The notes under the pieces: generated by a model
Database searches by the model: none
What the model was told of the DNA's origin: nothing
What the model saw: only the letters and a program-made list of their open reading frames with translations
Assembly (NCBI RefSeq): GCF_014205765.1
Contig: NZ_JACIIZ010000007.1
Location: forward strand, 248,001 to 312,000
Reading direction: 5' to 3'
Length of the DNA: 64,000 nucleotides
DNA from: Nitrospirillum iridis
GTDB taxonomy: Bacteria; Pseudomonadota; Alphaproteobacteria; Azospirillales; Azospirillaceae
Program-made: the position numbers and the translations under genes
Shown: positions 34,136 to 42,714 of the stretch, in pieces
How positions within the stretch are numbered: the first letter of the stretch is position 1
How the letters are laid out: each line of letters begins with the position of its first letter

Positions 34136-34239
34136 CCGGCGTCCTATCCGGAAGGGGTACCCCACCCGCTTGAGTTCTCGCCGGGCCCGCCGGGCGGCAC
34201 CATAGGGTCGGTTCGGCAGCGGAAAAGTTAGGCGCCGGC

Positions 34240-35820
34240 ATGTCCAATCTGATCAACAAAATCACGGCCTGGTGGCAGGGTGATGGTTCGGCGGCTGCCT
34301 ACCATGCGCGCCCTTCCGGGCCGGCGGGCGCTGGCGGCCTTGTCACGCCCGAGGCCACCTCGGACGATTTCCAGGATCGGCTTAACGCCATTCTGGCGCA
34401 TCAGGCGCGTGTCAGCGCCGGCAGCGTCCAGATGCTGGGCCTGGAAAGCCTTAAGGAGCGGCTGGGGGCCCGCTGGGAATCCGTGCGCGACCGGGTTCAC
34501 CAGCTGGCCGACCGCCTGCTGAACCAGTCGCTCAGTCCCAGCGATGTCGTCTTCCCTTACGGCCCCGACACCTATCTCGTGGTGTTCGCCCGGATGGATG
34601 AACGGGCGGCCGGCCTGCTGTGCGCCCGCGTCCTTCAGGATCTGCAGCGGCTGCTCTTGGGCGATGCCGACACGGCCACGATCGTCGTGCGGACGGCGGT
34701 GCGCAAGGTGTCGGGCGACCTGGTGATGAAGCCGCACCGGCTGGCCGACCTGCTGGCCGGGGCCGCCCGCGCGGACGCCGTGGCCAAGGATGGGGGCGTC
34801 GGCGCCGGATCGACCGGCGCAGGCCCGGCTTCCCGGACGGCCGTCGATCCGCTGGGCAACGCCGTCACCGGATCCGCCGGCGGGGCGGGCGCCCCCCTCT
34901 GGGCCCCCCTGCCCGGCCAGGGGGCGGGCCGCCCGAGGGGCGTTCCCGTGCCCTCGGGCGCGGAGCCCCCGGCCTTCCAATCGGGGGAAGTCAAGGCCGC
35001 CTGGGCGGCTCACAGTCCACTGGGCCCGTTGGAAATCGTTTATCGGCCGGTATGGGACGCCAATCACCAGGCCCTATGCCTCTATATCACCCGGGGCCGG
35101 CGCAGGCGCCGGGGCGGGCAAGCGGTCTATGGCTACGATTCCATTCCCCAGCTGGCCGGCCCGGGGCCGCTGTCGGCGGAGACGCTGCACGCCATTCTGG
35201 AACTGGATGAAGAGGCGATGCGTCAGGCCATCGCCGCTTATCTGGAGCTTTATGACAACCGATTCCGCTTTTTCCTGTCGTTGCCCGTCCATTACGAGAC
35301 GCTGGCCGGGGTGCAGCGCCGGCGGTCCTATGTGGCGCTGGCCAGCCGCATTCCAGCCCACCTCATCCCCTTTCTCACCTATCATCTGGTCGACCTGCCC
35401 GATGGGACGCCTACCGGCCGGCTCGCCGATTTCGTCACGGCGCTGAAGCCCTTCGGCCGCAACCTCATGGTGGGTATCGGCCTGGGCCGGCAGGACATGG
35501 CCACCCTGGCCGCGGCGGGGGTCAAGGGTGTGGGGGTCATCCTGCCGGGGGCGGGCGGGCTGGATCGCCCCGGCGTCGACCGCGCCAGTCCCGAGCGGCT
35601 GGCCATCGACCTGGGACTGGTGGCGGCGGAGGCCCGCCGCCATCGCCTGAATCTCTATGTCGAGGGGGTGGACACGGTGGAAACCGAGGCTCTGGTCGAC
35701 CGTGTCGGCGCCGATTTCGTGGCGGGGGATCTCATCGGCGGCTGGACGGAAACTCCGGAACACATCGTGCGCATGTCCCGCGTCGACCTGCTGGCCCATT
35801 CCCGCCAGTCGCCGCCGTAA
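34240..35820 (+). CDS. degenerate GGDEF/EAL-like protein
   Basis: A 526-residue soluble protein. The C-terminal region looks like a decayed EAL phosphodiesterase domain: IDLGLVAAEARRHRLNLYV, then EGVDTVETEALVDRVGADFV and GDLIGGW, where EAL proteins have EGVET and GxxxxQGY-like segments. An EAL signature and metal-binding acidic residues are not seen. The N-terminal part (SDVVFPYGPDTYLVVFARMD, about 101-120) resembles a GGDEF fold without GGDEF. A Pro/Gly-rich linker joins them. It may bind rather than make or break c-di-GMP. This reading is based on pattern similarity and is moderately sure. Confidence 0.6.
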   Translation: MSNLINKITAWWQGDGSAAAYHARPSGPAGAGGLVTPEATSDDFQDRLNAILAHQARVSAGSVQMLGLESLKERLGARWESVRDRVHQLADRLLNQSLSPSDVVFPYGPDTYLVVFARMDERAAGLLCARVLQDLQRLLLGDADTATIVVRTAVRKVSGDLVMKPHRLADLLAGAARADAVAKDGGVGAGSTGAGPASRTAVDPLGNAVTGSAGGAGAPLWAPLPGQGAGRPRGVPVPSGAEPPAFQSGEVKAAWAAHSPLGPLEIVYRPVWDANHQALCLYITRGRRRRRGGQAVYGYDSIPQLAGPGPLSAETLHAILELDEEAMRQAIAAYLELYDNRFRFFLSLPVHYETLAGVQRRRSYVALASRIPAHLIPFLTYHLVDLPDGTPTGRLADFVTALKPFGRNLMVGIGLGRQDMATLAAAGVKGVGVILPGAGGLDRPGVDRASPERLAIDLGLVAAEARRHRLNLYVEGVDTVETEALVDRVGADFVAGDLIGGWTETPEHIVRMSRVDLLAHSRQSPP

Positions 35821-35830
35821 GGGGGCCCGA

Positions 35831-36820
35831 TCAGCGCGGCGCTGGTCCCGTGCGCTGCTCGGGGGGTAGCTTGGCGCGCAGCCGCGCCGCCTCCGCCGGG
35901 TTCTTGGGCGCGCCGTCGCCGCTCTCGTACATCTGCGCCAGCAGGGCGATGGCACCTTGCTCACCACCGTCCGCCGCCTTGCGCAGCCAACGCAGGGCCT
36001 GGGCGTCGTCGCGGGGCACGCCCTCGCCCTGACGGTACTGGAAACCCAGGGCGAATTGGGCCGGCGCCCAGTTGCCGTCCGCCGCCAGCATGTTCCAGCG
36101 CGCCGCCTCCACCGGGTCCTTGGTCACGCCCAGGCCGGCCAGGTACAGGGCACCCATCTGGCCCTGGGCGCGCACGAAGCCCTGATTGGCCGCCTGTTTG
36201 TAAAGGCGCGCCGCCTCGGTGGGGTTGCGGGGCACGCCGGTACCGTTCTGGTACATCCAGGCCAGATTGGTCTGGCCGGCGGCATCACCCTGGCGGGCGC
36301 CCAGCGTGTACAGGCGCACCGCTTCGGCCACGTCCTTGGGCACGCCGCTGCCGTTCTCATAATGCCATGCCAGGCTGACCTGGCCACGGGCGTTGCCCTG
36401 GTCCGCGGCCAGCTTGTACAGGCGCGCGGCCTCCACCGGGTCCTTGGGCAGGCCATTGCTGCCCTGGTCGTACAGCACGGCCAAGCCCACCTGGGCCTGG
36501 GCGTTGCCCTTGTCCGACCCCTGCCGCAGATAGGCCAGGGCCTTGTCCTTGTCCACCGGCACGCCCAGGCCCAGGCCGTAGGCCTTGGCCAGTTCCACCA
36601 TGGCGCCCGCGTTGCCTTGTTGCGCAAGGGCGGTCAGCTTGGGCAGGGCGGCGGCATAGTCCTGCTTGGCCATGGCCAAGCGGGCCATCGCCAAGTCGGC
36701 GGCGTTGTCCGCCCTGGCGGCGCCGGTGCCGCCGAAGGCCAGCAGGGCGGCCAGCACGACCGGCAGGACCAGCCGCGAGAGCGGTGCGCGGGGGACGGTG
36801 CGGGGCAGGGGGCGCGACAT
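35831..36820 (-). CDS. exported Sel1-repeat (TPR-like) protein
   Basis: A 329-residue protein with a signal peptide (LSRLVLPVVLAALLAF, cleavage near ARA) and about seven Sel1-like repeats of ~36 residues, each with the pattern A..G...A...LA..Y..G.GVPKD..EAARLYK.AADQG. Sel1 repeats form solenoids that bind other proteins, often in cell-envelope, motility or secretion systems. It ends 10 bases from the convergent GGDEF/EAL-like gene. The upstream-extended frame was rejected because ATG 36820 gives the signal peptide. Confidence 0.88.
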   Translation of the reverse strand: MSRPLPRTVPRAPLSRLVLPVVLAALLAFGGTGAARADNAADLAMARLAMAKQDYAAALPKLTALAQQGNAGAMVELAKAYGLGLGVPVDKDKALAYLRQGSDKGNAQAQVGLAVLYDQGSNGLPKDPVEAARLYKLAADQGNARGQVSLAWHYENGSGVPKDVAEAVRLYTLGARQGDAAGQTNLAWMYQNGTGVPRNPTEAARLYKQAANQGFVRAQGQMGALYLAGLGVTKDPVEAARWNMLAADGNWAPAQFALGFQYRQGEGVPRDDAQALRWLRKAADGGEQGAIALLAQMYESGDGAPKNPAEAARLRAKLPPEQRTGPAPR

Positions 36821-36848
36821 GGCGGGGTCCTTGAGCAAAATTCGGGCG

Positions 36849-37817
36849 CTAGGGCCGGAAAACGTCACGCAGCCAGCGGTTGGCGGGGTCGTCATCGCTG
36901 GCGCGATGCCAGTAGAGATTAAACGCCAGCGGCGGCATGTCCAGAGGCAGGGGCAAAGTCACCAGGGCGCCCCGGCTGCCGTCCACCAGCGGCTGGCTGT
37001 GATGGCGGCCCATGGTCAGCAGCATTCCGCCGCCTTTCAGGCCCGTCTCCGCTACCACGTGGCAGGCGGTCTCATACCGTTGGCAGCGTAGCGCGATGCG
37101 GCGTTGAATGCCCAGGCGCAACAGGGCGTAATCCTCCACCGCCGGGCCGCTGCGCCGGGAGGAGACGGCGATGTGCGCGGCCGCCCGATAGCCGTCCAGG
37201 TCCACCGGGCCGTGCCCGGCCGCCGCCACCAGGCAATAGTCGTCGCTCAACAGCGGCAGATGGCAGAGATCGGGGTCGGAGGGCAGGGCCACGTCCACCG
37301 CCAGATCCATGCGGCCGCGTGCCAGGTCGGCCTTCATCGTCGCCCGCTCCAAACGGACGCTGGCCAGGCGCACGCTGTCCATCCGATGGGCCGTCCCGCC
37401 CGACAGGTGCTGGCGCAGCCGGGCCACCATGCCGGGCAGCAAGGCGGGCTCCACCGCCTCCGGCATGGCGATGATGACCTGGCGCAGGTCGCGATCGGGC
37501 TGGAAATCCCGGGCGTCGGCCAGGGCCCGGCCCAGGGCCGCCAGCGCCTCCCGCACGCGGGGGGCCAGGCGGCGGGCCAGGGCGGACGGGGCGACCCCCC
37601 GGCCGTCGCGGGGGAACAGCGGCTCATCGCCGCCCGTGCCGAGGTGTGGCCCCAGCTGGTCGCGCAGGCGGGCCAGGGCGTGGCTGACGGCCGATTGCGA
37701 CAAGGCCAGCTCATCGGCGGCGCGCGTCAGGCTGCGCGCCCGGTAAACCGCGTCGAACACCCGCAGCAGGTTCAGGTCCAGCCGGGACAGCAGCCGTATA
37801 TCATGAATATCATTCAT
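36849..37817 (-). CDS. LysR family transcriptional regulator
   Basis: A 322-residue LysR protein of the NodD/PcpR-like subgroup. DLNLLRVFDAVYRARSLTRA, ADELALSQSAVSHALARLR and DEPLFPRDGRGVAPSALA give the DNA-binding region; the effector domain has NLYWHRASDDDPANRWLRD near its end, which is typical of the group. It is divergent from the acyl-CoA dehydrogenase operon by 114 bases, with a dyad between, so it is probably its activator. The insert HLGTGGDEPLF in place of the usual shorter loop is slightly unusual. Confidence 0.9.
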   Translation of the reverse strand: MNDIHDIRLLSRLDLNLLRVFDAVYRARSLTRAADELALSQSAVSHALARLRDQLGPHLGTGGDEPLFPRDGRGVAPSALARRLAPRVREALAALGRALADARDFQPDRDLRQVIIAMPEAVEPALLPGMVARLRQHLSGGTAHRMDSVRLASVRLERATMKADLARGRMDLAVDVALPSDPDLCHLPLLSDDYCLVAAAGHGPVDLDGYRAAAHIAVSSRRSGPAVEDYALLRLGIQRRIALRCQRYETACHVVAETGLKGGGMLLTMGRHHSQPLVDGSRGALVTLPLPLDMPPLAFNLYWHRASDDDPANRWLRDVFRP

Positions 37818-37818
37818 G

Positions 37819-37835
37819 GTTTATCGCGCATAAAC
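37819..37835. promoter_or_regulatory. candidate LysR operator
   Basis: GTTTAT (37819-37824) and ATAAAC (37830-37835) make a perfect dyad with a 5-base spacer immediately upstream of the lysR start, and it contains the T-N11-A pattern expected for LysR sites. It lies 97 bases before the divergent operon start. Confidence 0.5.
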
Positions 37836-37931
37836 TTCCCGTTCGTTCATGTCAATCCGGCGCTACACTGGCCCTCAACAACGCCACGCCGATGGCAGGT
37901 CCCGCGCAGGGGACAGAGGGAGAGAACGCCG

Positions 37932-39191
37932 ATGGATTTCCAGCCCAGCGCCCGGGGCCAGGACTACCTGACCCGTGTCCGCCGCTTCATCGCCGACCAT
38001 ATCGCACCGGTGGAGGCGCGGTACTGGCGCGACGTCGCGGTCCATGACGGCCCCGACTGGCGCGCCTGGCGCGTGCCGCCCAAGATGGAGGAGCTGAAGG
38101 CCCGGGCCAAGGCCGAGGGCCTGTGGAACCTGTTCCTGCCGGACGCGGAGCTGGGCGCCGGTCTCAGCACCCTGGAATACGCCCCCATCGCCGAGGCCAC
38201 GGGCCACAGCCTGATGGCGCCGGAGGTGTTCAACTGCAACGCCCCCGACACCGGCAACATGGAGGTGCTGTGGCGCTACGGCAGCACGGCGCAGCAGGAG
38301 GAATGGCTGAAGCCCTTGCTGGCGGGGGACATCCGCAGCGTCTTCTGCATGACGGAGCCGGAGGTGGCCTCCTCGGACGCCACCAACATGGCGGCCACGG
38401 CGGTGGTGGAGGGCGACGAGATCGTCGTGACGGGCCGCAAATGGTGGTCCAGCGGCATTGGCGACCCCCGCGCCCGCATCGCCATCGTCATGGCCCGCAC
38501 GCCGGATGCGGGGCGCGACCGGCATCATCAGCATTCCATGGTGCTGGTGCCCCTGGAGGCACCCGGCGTGCGCATCGAGCGCATGCTGCCCGTCTTCGGC
38601 GCCTGGGATGCCCCTCATGGCCATGGCGAGGTGTCGTTCGACCGGGTGCGGGTGCCCCTGGCCAACTTCATCGCCGGCCCCGGCATGGGGTTCGAGATCG
38701 CGCAAGGTCGCCTGGGCCCGGGCCGCATCCACCATTGCATGCGCTGCCTGGGGGCGGCTGAGGAGGCGTTGGACCTGATGGTGAAGCGCGGCATGGCGCG
38801 CACCGCCTTCGGCCGGCCGCTGATCGACCTGGGCGGCAACCGCGAGCGGGTGGCGGAGGCGCGCGTGGCCATCGACCAGGCCCGCCTGTTGACGCTCTAT
38901 GCCGCCTGGAAGATGGACAAGGTGGGGACCCAGGCGGCCCTGACCGAGATTTCCGCCATCAAGGTGGTGGCGCCCAGCGTGCTGGAGCGGGTGGTGGATG
39001 ACGCCATCCAGATGCATGGCGGGGCCGGCGTGTCCGGTGACACGCCGCTGGCCGGCTTCTACGCCCAGGCGCGGTCCCTGCGCCTGGCCGACGGGCCGGA
39101 TGAGGTGCACAAGGCCATGATCGCGCGCATCGAACTGGCCAAGCGCGGCTACAAGAAATCCGGTCACACAAGAACAGGCGGGGAGGGGTAA
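37932..39191 (+). CDS. acyl-CoA dehydrogenase family protein (ACAD10/11-like)
   Basis: A 419-residue FAD enzyme. CMTEPEVASSDATNM is the FAD/substrate signature (compare MTEP.vaSSDA of ACAD10/11), KWWSSGIGDPRARIAIVM follows, and the C-terminal domain has MHGGAGVSGDTPLAGFYAQ and RLADGPDEVHK. The family either oxidises acyl-CoA or, in the 4-hydroxyacyl-CoA route, removes phosphate from a 4-phosphoacyl-CoA. First gene of a five-gene operon with small gaps (4, -4, 4 and 12 bases). The upstream open frame is in the lysR gene's shadow; ATG 37932 has a GGGAGAG-like site. Confidence 0.9.
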   Translation: MDFQPSARGQDYLTRVRRFIADHIAPVEARYWRDVAVHDGPDWRAWRVPPKMEELKARAKAEGLWNLFLPDAELGAGLSTLEYAPIAEATGHSLMAPEVFNCNAPDTGNMEVLWRYGSTAQQEEWLKPLLAGDIRSVFCMTEPEVASSDATNMAATAVVEGDEIVVTGRKWWSSGIGDPRARIAIVMARTPDAGRDRHHQHSMVLVPLEAPGVRIERMLPVFGAWDAPHGHGEVSFDRVRVPLANFIAGPGMGFEIAQGRLGPGRIHHCMRCLGAAEEALDLMVKRGMARTAFGRPLIDLGGNRERVAEARVAIDQARLLTLYAAWKMDKVGTQAALTEISAIKVVAPSVLERVVDDAIQMHGGAGVSGDTPLAGFYAQARSLRLADGPDEVHKAMIARIELAKRGYKKSGHTRTGGEG

Positions 39192-39195
39192 GGCC

Positions 39196-40092
39196 ATGGG
39201 CATCACGCCGAAGACGGGCAGCGGCGGGGGCCGCATCTTCATCACCGGCGGGGCCAGCGGCCTGGGCTTGGCGCTGGGCCGGCGCTATGCCCGGGCCGGT
39301 TGGCGCGTGGCCGTGGGCGACGTGAACCCGGAGGCCATGGCGGCGGCGGTGGCGGAGCTTTCGACCATCGCGCCGGACGCCTTCGCCATCCCCTGCGACG
39401 TGCGCGACGATGGCGCCCTGGAGGCGGCGGCCCTGGCCCTGACCCTGCGCTGGGGCGGGGTCGACATCGTCGTCAACAACGCCGGTGTGGCCCAGGCCGG
39501 CAACATCGACGACACGCCGCTGGACGACTGGCGCTGGATCATCGACATCAACCTGATGGGCGTGGTGCGCGGCTGCCGCGCCTTCACGCCGATGTTCAAG
39601 GCGCAGGGCCATGGCTATTTCATCAACACCGCCTCCATGGCTGGCCTGCTCGATATGCCGACCATGAGCGCCTACAACGCCACCAAGGCGGCCGTCGTCA
39701 CCCTGTCGGAAACCCTGCAGCACGAACTGGCGCCCAGCGGCATCGGCGTCAGCGTCATCTGCCCATCCTTCTTCAAGACCAACCTGGCCAGCAGCCTGCG
39801 CACCACCGACCCGCGCCTGCGCGCCCGGGTGGACAAACTGCTGAACCGTCCCGGCATCACGGCGGACGATGTGGCGGACTATGTCTACCAGGGCGTTGCC
39901 GCCGGCCGCATGCACCTGCTGCCGCATAAGGAGGGCCGCCGCTTCTGGCTGCTGAAGCGCCTGCTGCCGCGCCGCTGGTACGTCGCCATGATCGACCGGC
40001 GGGCGCGCAGCATGGCGACCCCGTCGCGCGCGGCGGCGGGCCCGGCGCCGGCCGGCACGCCCACCGGTACGCCCACGGGTACGCGCAGATGA
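39196..40092 (+). CDS. short-chain dehydrogenase/reductase (operon member 2)
   Basis: A 298-residue SDR: ITGGASGLGLALGRRYA near the N terminus, VVNNAG, NTASMAGLL and YNATK. The extra C-terminal ~45 residues carry a basic helix (LLKRLLPRRWYVAMIDRRAR) and a PTGTPTGT repeat. It starts four bases after the dehydrogenase gene and overlaps the kinase gene in ATGA. In this context it may oxidise or reduce a hydroxyl or keto group on the acyl-CoA chain. Confidence 0.88.
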   Translation: MGITPKTGSGGGRIFITGGASGLGLALGRRYARAGWRVAVGDVNPEAMAAAVAELSTIAPDAFAIPCDVRDDGALEAAALALTLRWGGVDIVVNNAGVAQAGNIDDTPLDDWRWIIDINLMGVVRGCRAFTPMFKAQGHGYFINTASMAGLLDMPTMSAYNATKAAVVTLSETLQHELAPSGIGVSVICPSFFKTNLASSLRTTDPRLRARVDKLLNRPGITADDVADYVYQGVAAGRMHLLPHKEGRRFWLLKRLLPRRWYVAMIDRRARSMATPSRAAAGPAPAGTPTGTPTGTRR

Positions 40093-41216
40093 CCGAAGCG
40101 CCCGCCGCGACGGGGCAATCCGCCCCCCGCCCCCTGACCGACCGGGCCGGCCCCGTGCGGGCGGGGGAGGAACTGGACGTGGCGGCGGTCGACCGCTGGC
40201 TGAGGGAGCTGCGGCCAAATCTGGCCGGCCCGCCGACGGTGACGCAATATTCCGGTGGGGCGTCCAACTGGACCTATCGTCTGGCCTATGGCGAGGGCGG
40301 GGCCGGGGGCGACTTCATCCTGCGCCGCCCGCCCGCCGGCACCAAGGCCAAGTCCGCCCACGACATGGCGCGCGAATTCCGCGTGCAGCAGGCGCTGAAG
40401 CCCGTCTTCCCCTGGGTCCCCACCATGGTGGGGCTGTGCCAGGACGACCGGGTCATCGGCGCCGACTTCTATGTCATGGAACGCATCGCCGGCATCATCC
40501 CCCGGGCCAACCTGCCGCGCGGCCTGACCCTGGACGAGGGGGCGGTGCGCCGCCTGTGCCTGGCCATGGTGGACAAGCTGGTGGCCCTGCACCGGGTGGA
40601 TCCGGAAGCCGCCGGCCTGGCGGCCCTGGGCAAGGGCGACGGGTATTGCCGCCGCCAGGTGGAGGGCTGGTCCGGCCGCTATGAGAAGGCGCGCACCTGG
40701 AACGTGCCGACCTTCCGCACGGTGCGTGCCTGGCTCGCGGCCAACACCCCGGCCGACAGTGCCGCGTGCGTCATCCACAACGACTGGCGCTTCGACAATC
40801 TGGTGCTGGACGCGGCCGATCCCACCCATGTCATCGGCGTGCTGGACTGGGAAATGGCCACCATCGGCGACCCGTTGATGGATCTGGGCGGGGCGCTGGC
40901 CTATTGGGTGCAGGCGGACGATGACTTCATCATGCGCTCCATCCGCCGCCAGCCCACCCATCTGGCGGGCATGCTGACCCGGGACGAGGTGGTGGCGCGC
41001 TACCTGGCGGCCATGGGCGACCGGCTGGACGCGAATGCTGTGGACTGGACCTTCTATGAGGTGTTCGGCCTGTTCCGCCTGGCCGTGATCGCCCAGCAGA
41101 TCTATTACCGCTATCACCACCGCCAGACCCGCAATCCGGCCTTCAAGCGCTTCTGGCTGCTGGTGACCTACCTGGATTGGCGCTGCCGCCGCATCCTGCG
41201 CCGGGCCGGGCGCTGA
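40089..41216 (+). CDS. APH-family phosphotransferase (ACAD10/11 N-terminal-like)
   Basis: A 375-residue kinase of the aminoglycoside-phosphotransferase fold. The catalytic loop HNDWRFDNLVLD (His230, Asp232, Asn237) and the Mg-binding DWEMATIGDP (Asp253) are intact; RRPPAGTKAKSAHDM is the ATP-side signature seen in ACAD10/11 and LvaA homologues. These kinases phosphorylate the 4-hydroxyl of 4-hydroxyacyl-CoA. In mammals the kinase and dehydrogenase domains are fused; here they are separate genes of one operon. Translationally coupled to the SDR gene. Confidence 0.9.
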   Translation: MTEAPAATGQSAPRPLTDRAGPVRAGEELDVAAVDRWLRELRPNLAGPPTVTQYSGGASNWTYRLAYGEGGAGGDFILRRPPAGTKAKSAHDMAREFRVQQALKPVFPWVPTMVGLCQDDRVIGADFYVMERIAGIIPRANLPRGLTLDEGAVRRLCLAMVDKLVALHRVDPEAAGLAALGKGDGYCRRQVEGWSGRYEKARTWNVPTFRTVRAWLAANTPADSAACVIHNDWRFDNLVLDAADPTHVIGVLDWEMATIGDPLMDLGGALAYWVQADDDFIMRSIRRQPTHLAGMLTRDEVVARYLAAMGDRLDANAVDWTFYEVFGLFRLAVIAQQIYYRYHHRQTRNPAFKRFWLLVTYLDWRCRRILRRAGR

Positions 41217-41220
41217 TCCC

Positions 41221-41952
41221 ATGGTGGCGCTGTACCTCATCCGCCATGGCCAGGCCTCCTTCGGCGCCGACGACTATGACCGGCTGTCGGCCATCGGCCT
41301 GGACCAGGGCCGCAGGGTGGGCCGCGACCTCGCGCAACGCCTGGGGGCGGCGGCCATCGTCGCCGTCAGTGGCGGCCTGAACCGTCACCGCGACACCGCC
41401 GGCGCCTGCCTGGGGGCGATGGGCCGGGGCGACGTGGCCCTGGCCCAGGATCCGGACCTCAACGAATACGACCCCGCCGACATCATCGCCCGCCATCGGC
41501 CGGATCTGGCGGACGCGGCGGCGCTTCGGGCGGAACTGGCAACCGCGCCCGACCCCCGGCGCGCCTACCAGGCCCTGTTCGCCGACGCCGTCACCCGCTG
41601 GATGGGGGGCGGCCATGACGGCGACTACGCCGAATGCTGGCCGGTGTTCCGCGCCCGCGTGTTGGCCGGCCTGGCGCGCGCCGCCCAGCGGGCGGTCGAC
41701 GGGGGCGGCGCGGTGCTGGTCTTCACCTCCGGCGGTCCCATCATGGTGGCGGTGCAGGCGGTGCTGGGCCTGGACGATGCCGCCGCCCGCCAGTTGCATT
41801 GGGCCCTGGTCAATGGCGGTGTCACCAAGCTGCTGGTTCCGTCCCGGGCTGTCGCGCAAATGGGCCCCCCGGTGGGGCCCGGCTGGTCGCTGTCCAGCCT
41901 GAACGAACATGCCTGCCTTGAGGCCCCGCCGGGCCTGCTGACCTATCGCTGA
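41221..41952 (+). CDS. histidine phosphatase superfamily protein, second His replaced
   Basis: A 243-residue phosphoglycerate-mutase-like protein. LIRHGQASFG (His9) and NRHRDTAGACL are present, and NEYD supplies the acidic residue region. The usual second catalytic His (VxxHGG) appears as FTSGGPIM, so His is replaced by Ser. Catalysis may be weakened or use another proton donor; similar TSGGP versions accompany acyl-CoA dehydrogenase clusters as far as I recall. It starts four bases after the kinase gene and could remove the phosphate or act on a different ester. Confidence 0.85.
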   Translation: MVALYLIRHGQASFGADDYDRLSAIGLDQGRRVGRDLAQRLGAAAIVAVSGGLNRHRDTAGACLGAMGRGDVALAQDPDLNEYDPADIIARHRPDLADAAALRAELATAPDPRRAYQALFADAVTRWMGGGHDGDYAECWPVFRARVLAGLARAAQRAVDGGGAVLVFTSGGPIMVAVQAVLGLDDAAARQLHWALVNGGVTKLLVPSRAVAQMGPPVGPGWSLSSLNEHACLEAPPGLLTYR

Positions 41953-41964
41953 AGGATCGCCCCC

Positions 41965-42714
41965 ATGCCGGCCAAGACCATCCTGATCACCGGCGCCAGC
42001 TCCGGCTTGGGGCTGGGCATGGCGCGGGAGTTCGCCGCCCTGGGCCGCGACCTCGCCCTGTGCGCCCGCCGCACCGACCGGCTGGAGGCCTTGCGGGAGG
42101 AGTTGCTGCGGGCCCACCCCGGCATCCGCGTGGCCATCCGTTCGCTGGACGTCACCGACCATGCGGCGGTGTTTGAGACCTTCCGTGCTTTCGATGCCGA
42201 AATGGGGGGGCTGGACCGCATCATCGTCAATGCCGGCATCGGCTCCGGCCGGCGCATCGGTACCGGCCACTTCGCCGACAACCTGGCCACCGCTCAGACC
42301 AATTTCGTGGCGGCCCTGGCGCAGTGCGAGGCGGCGGTTGAATTATTCCGATCACGAAACAACGGTCACCTGGTGGTGATCTCGTCCATGAGCGCGCTGC
42401 GCGGCCTACCTAAGCACCTGACGACCTACGCCGCCACCAAGGCCGGCCTCGCCGCCCTGGCGGAAGGCATCCGGGCGGAGCTTTTGCGCACCCCCATCCG
42501 GGTCAGCACGATCTTCCCCGGCTACATCCGCACCGAACTGAACGCGGGGGCCAAGCGCCTGCCCTTCGCCATTCCGGGCGACGTGGGCAGCCGCCTGCTG
42601 GTGCGGGCCATCGAGCGGGAACCCGCCACCGCCTATGTCCCTGCCTGGCCCTGGGCTTTCCTGGCGCCGGTGATGAGGCTGCTGCCCCTGTCGGTGGTGG
42701 CGAAGCTGGCTTAA
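41965..42714 (+). CDS. short-chain dehydrogenase/reductase (operon member 5)
   Basis: A 249-residue SDR: ILITGASSGLGLGMAREF, LDRIIVNAGIGSG, ISSMSALRGLP and YAATK. A C-terminal hydrophobic stretch (AWPWAFLAPVMRLLPLSVV) suggests membrane contact, as in several lipid-active SDRs. GAAGGA precedes the ATG. Last gene of the operon; its TAA shares bases with the stop of the convergent DUF4349 gene (TTAA). Confidence 0.9.
   Translation: MPAKTILITGASSGLGLGMAREFAALGRDLALCARRTDRLEALREELLRAHPGIRVAIRSLDVTDHAAVFETFRAFDAEMGGLDRIIVNAGIGSGRRIGTGHFADNLATAQTNFVAALAQCEAAVELFRSRNNGHLVVISSMSALRGLPKHLTTYAATKAGLAALAEGIRAELLRTPIRVSTIFPGYIRTELNAGAKRLPFAIPGDVGSRLLVRAIEREPATAYVPAWPWAFLAPVMRLLPLSVVAKLA

Noticed and set aside
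37104-37931. A 276-codon N-terminal extension of the acyl-CoA dehydrogenase
   Set aside because: It lies opposite the lysR gene and has shadow composition; the enzyme's conserved start is at 37932.
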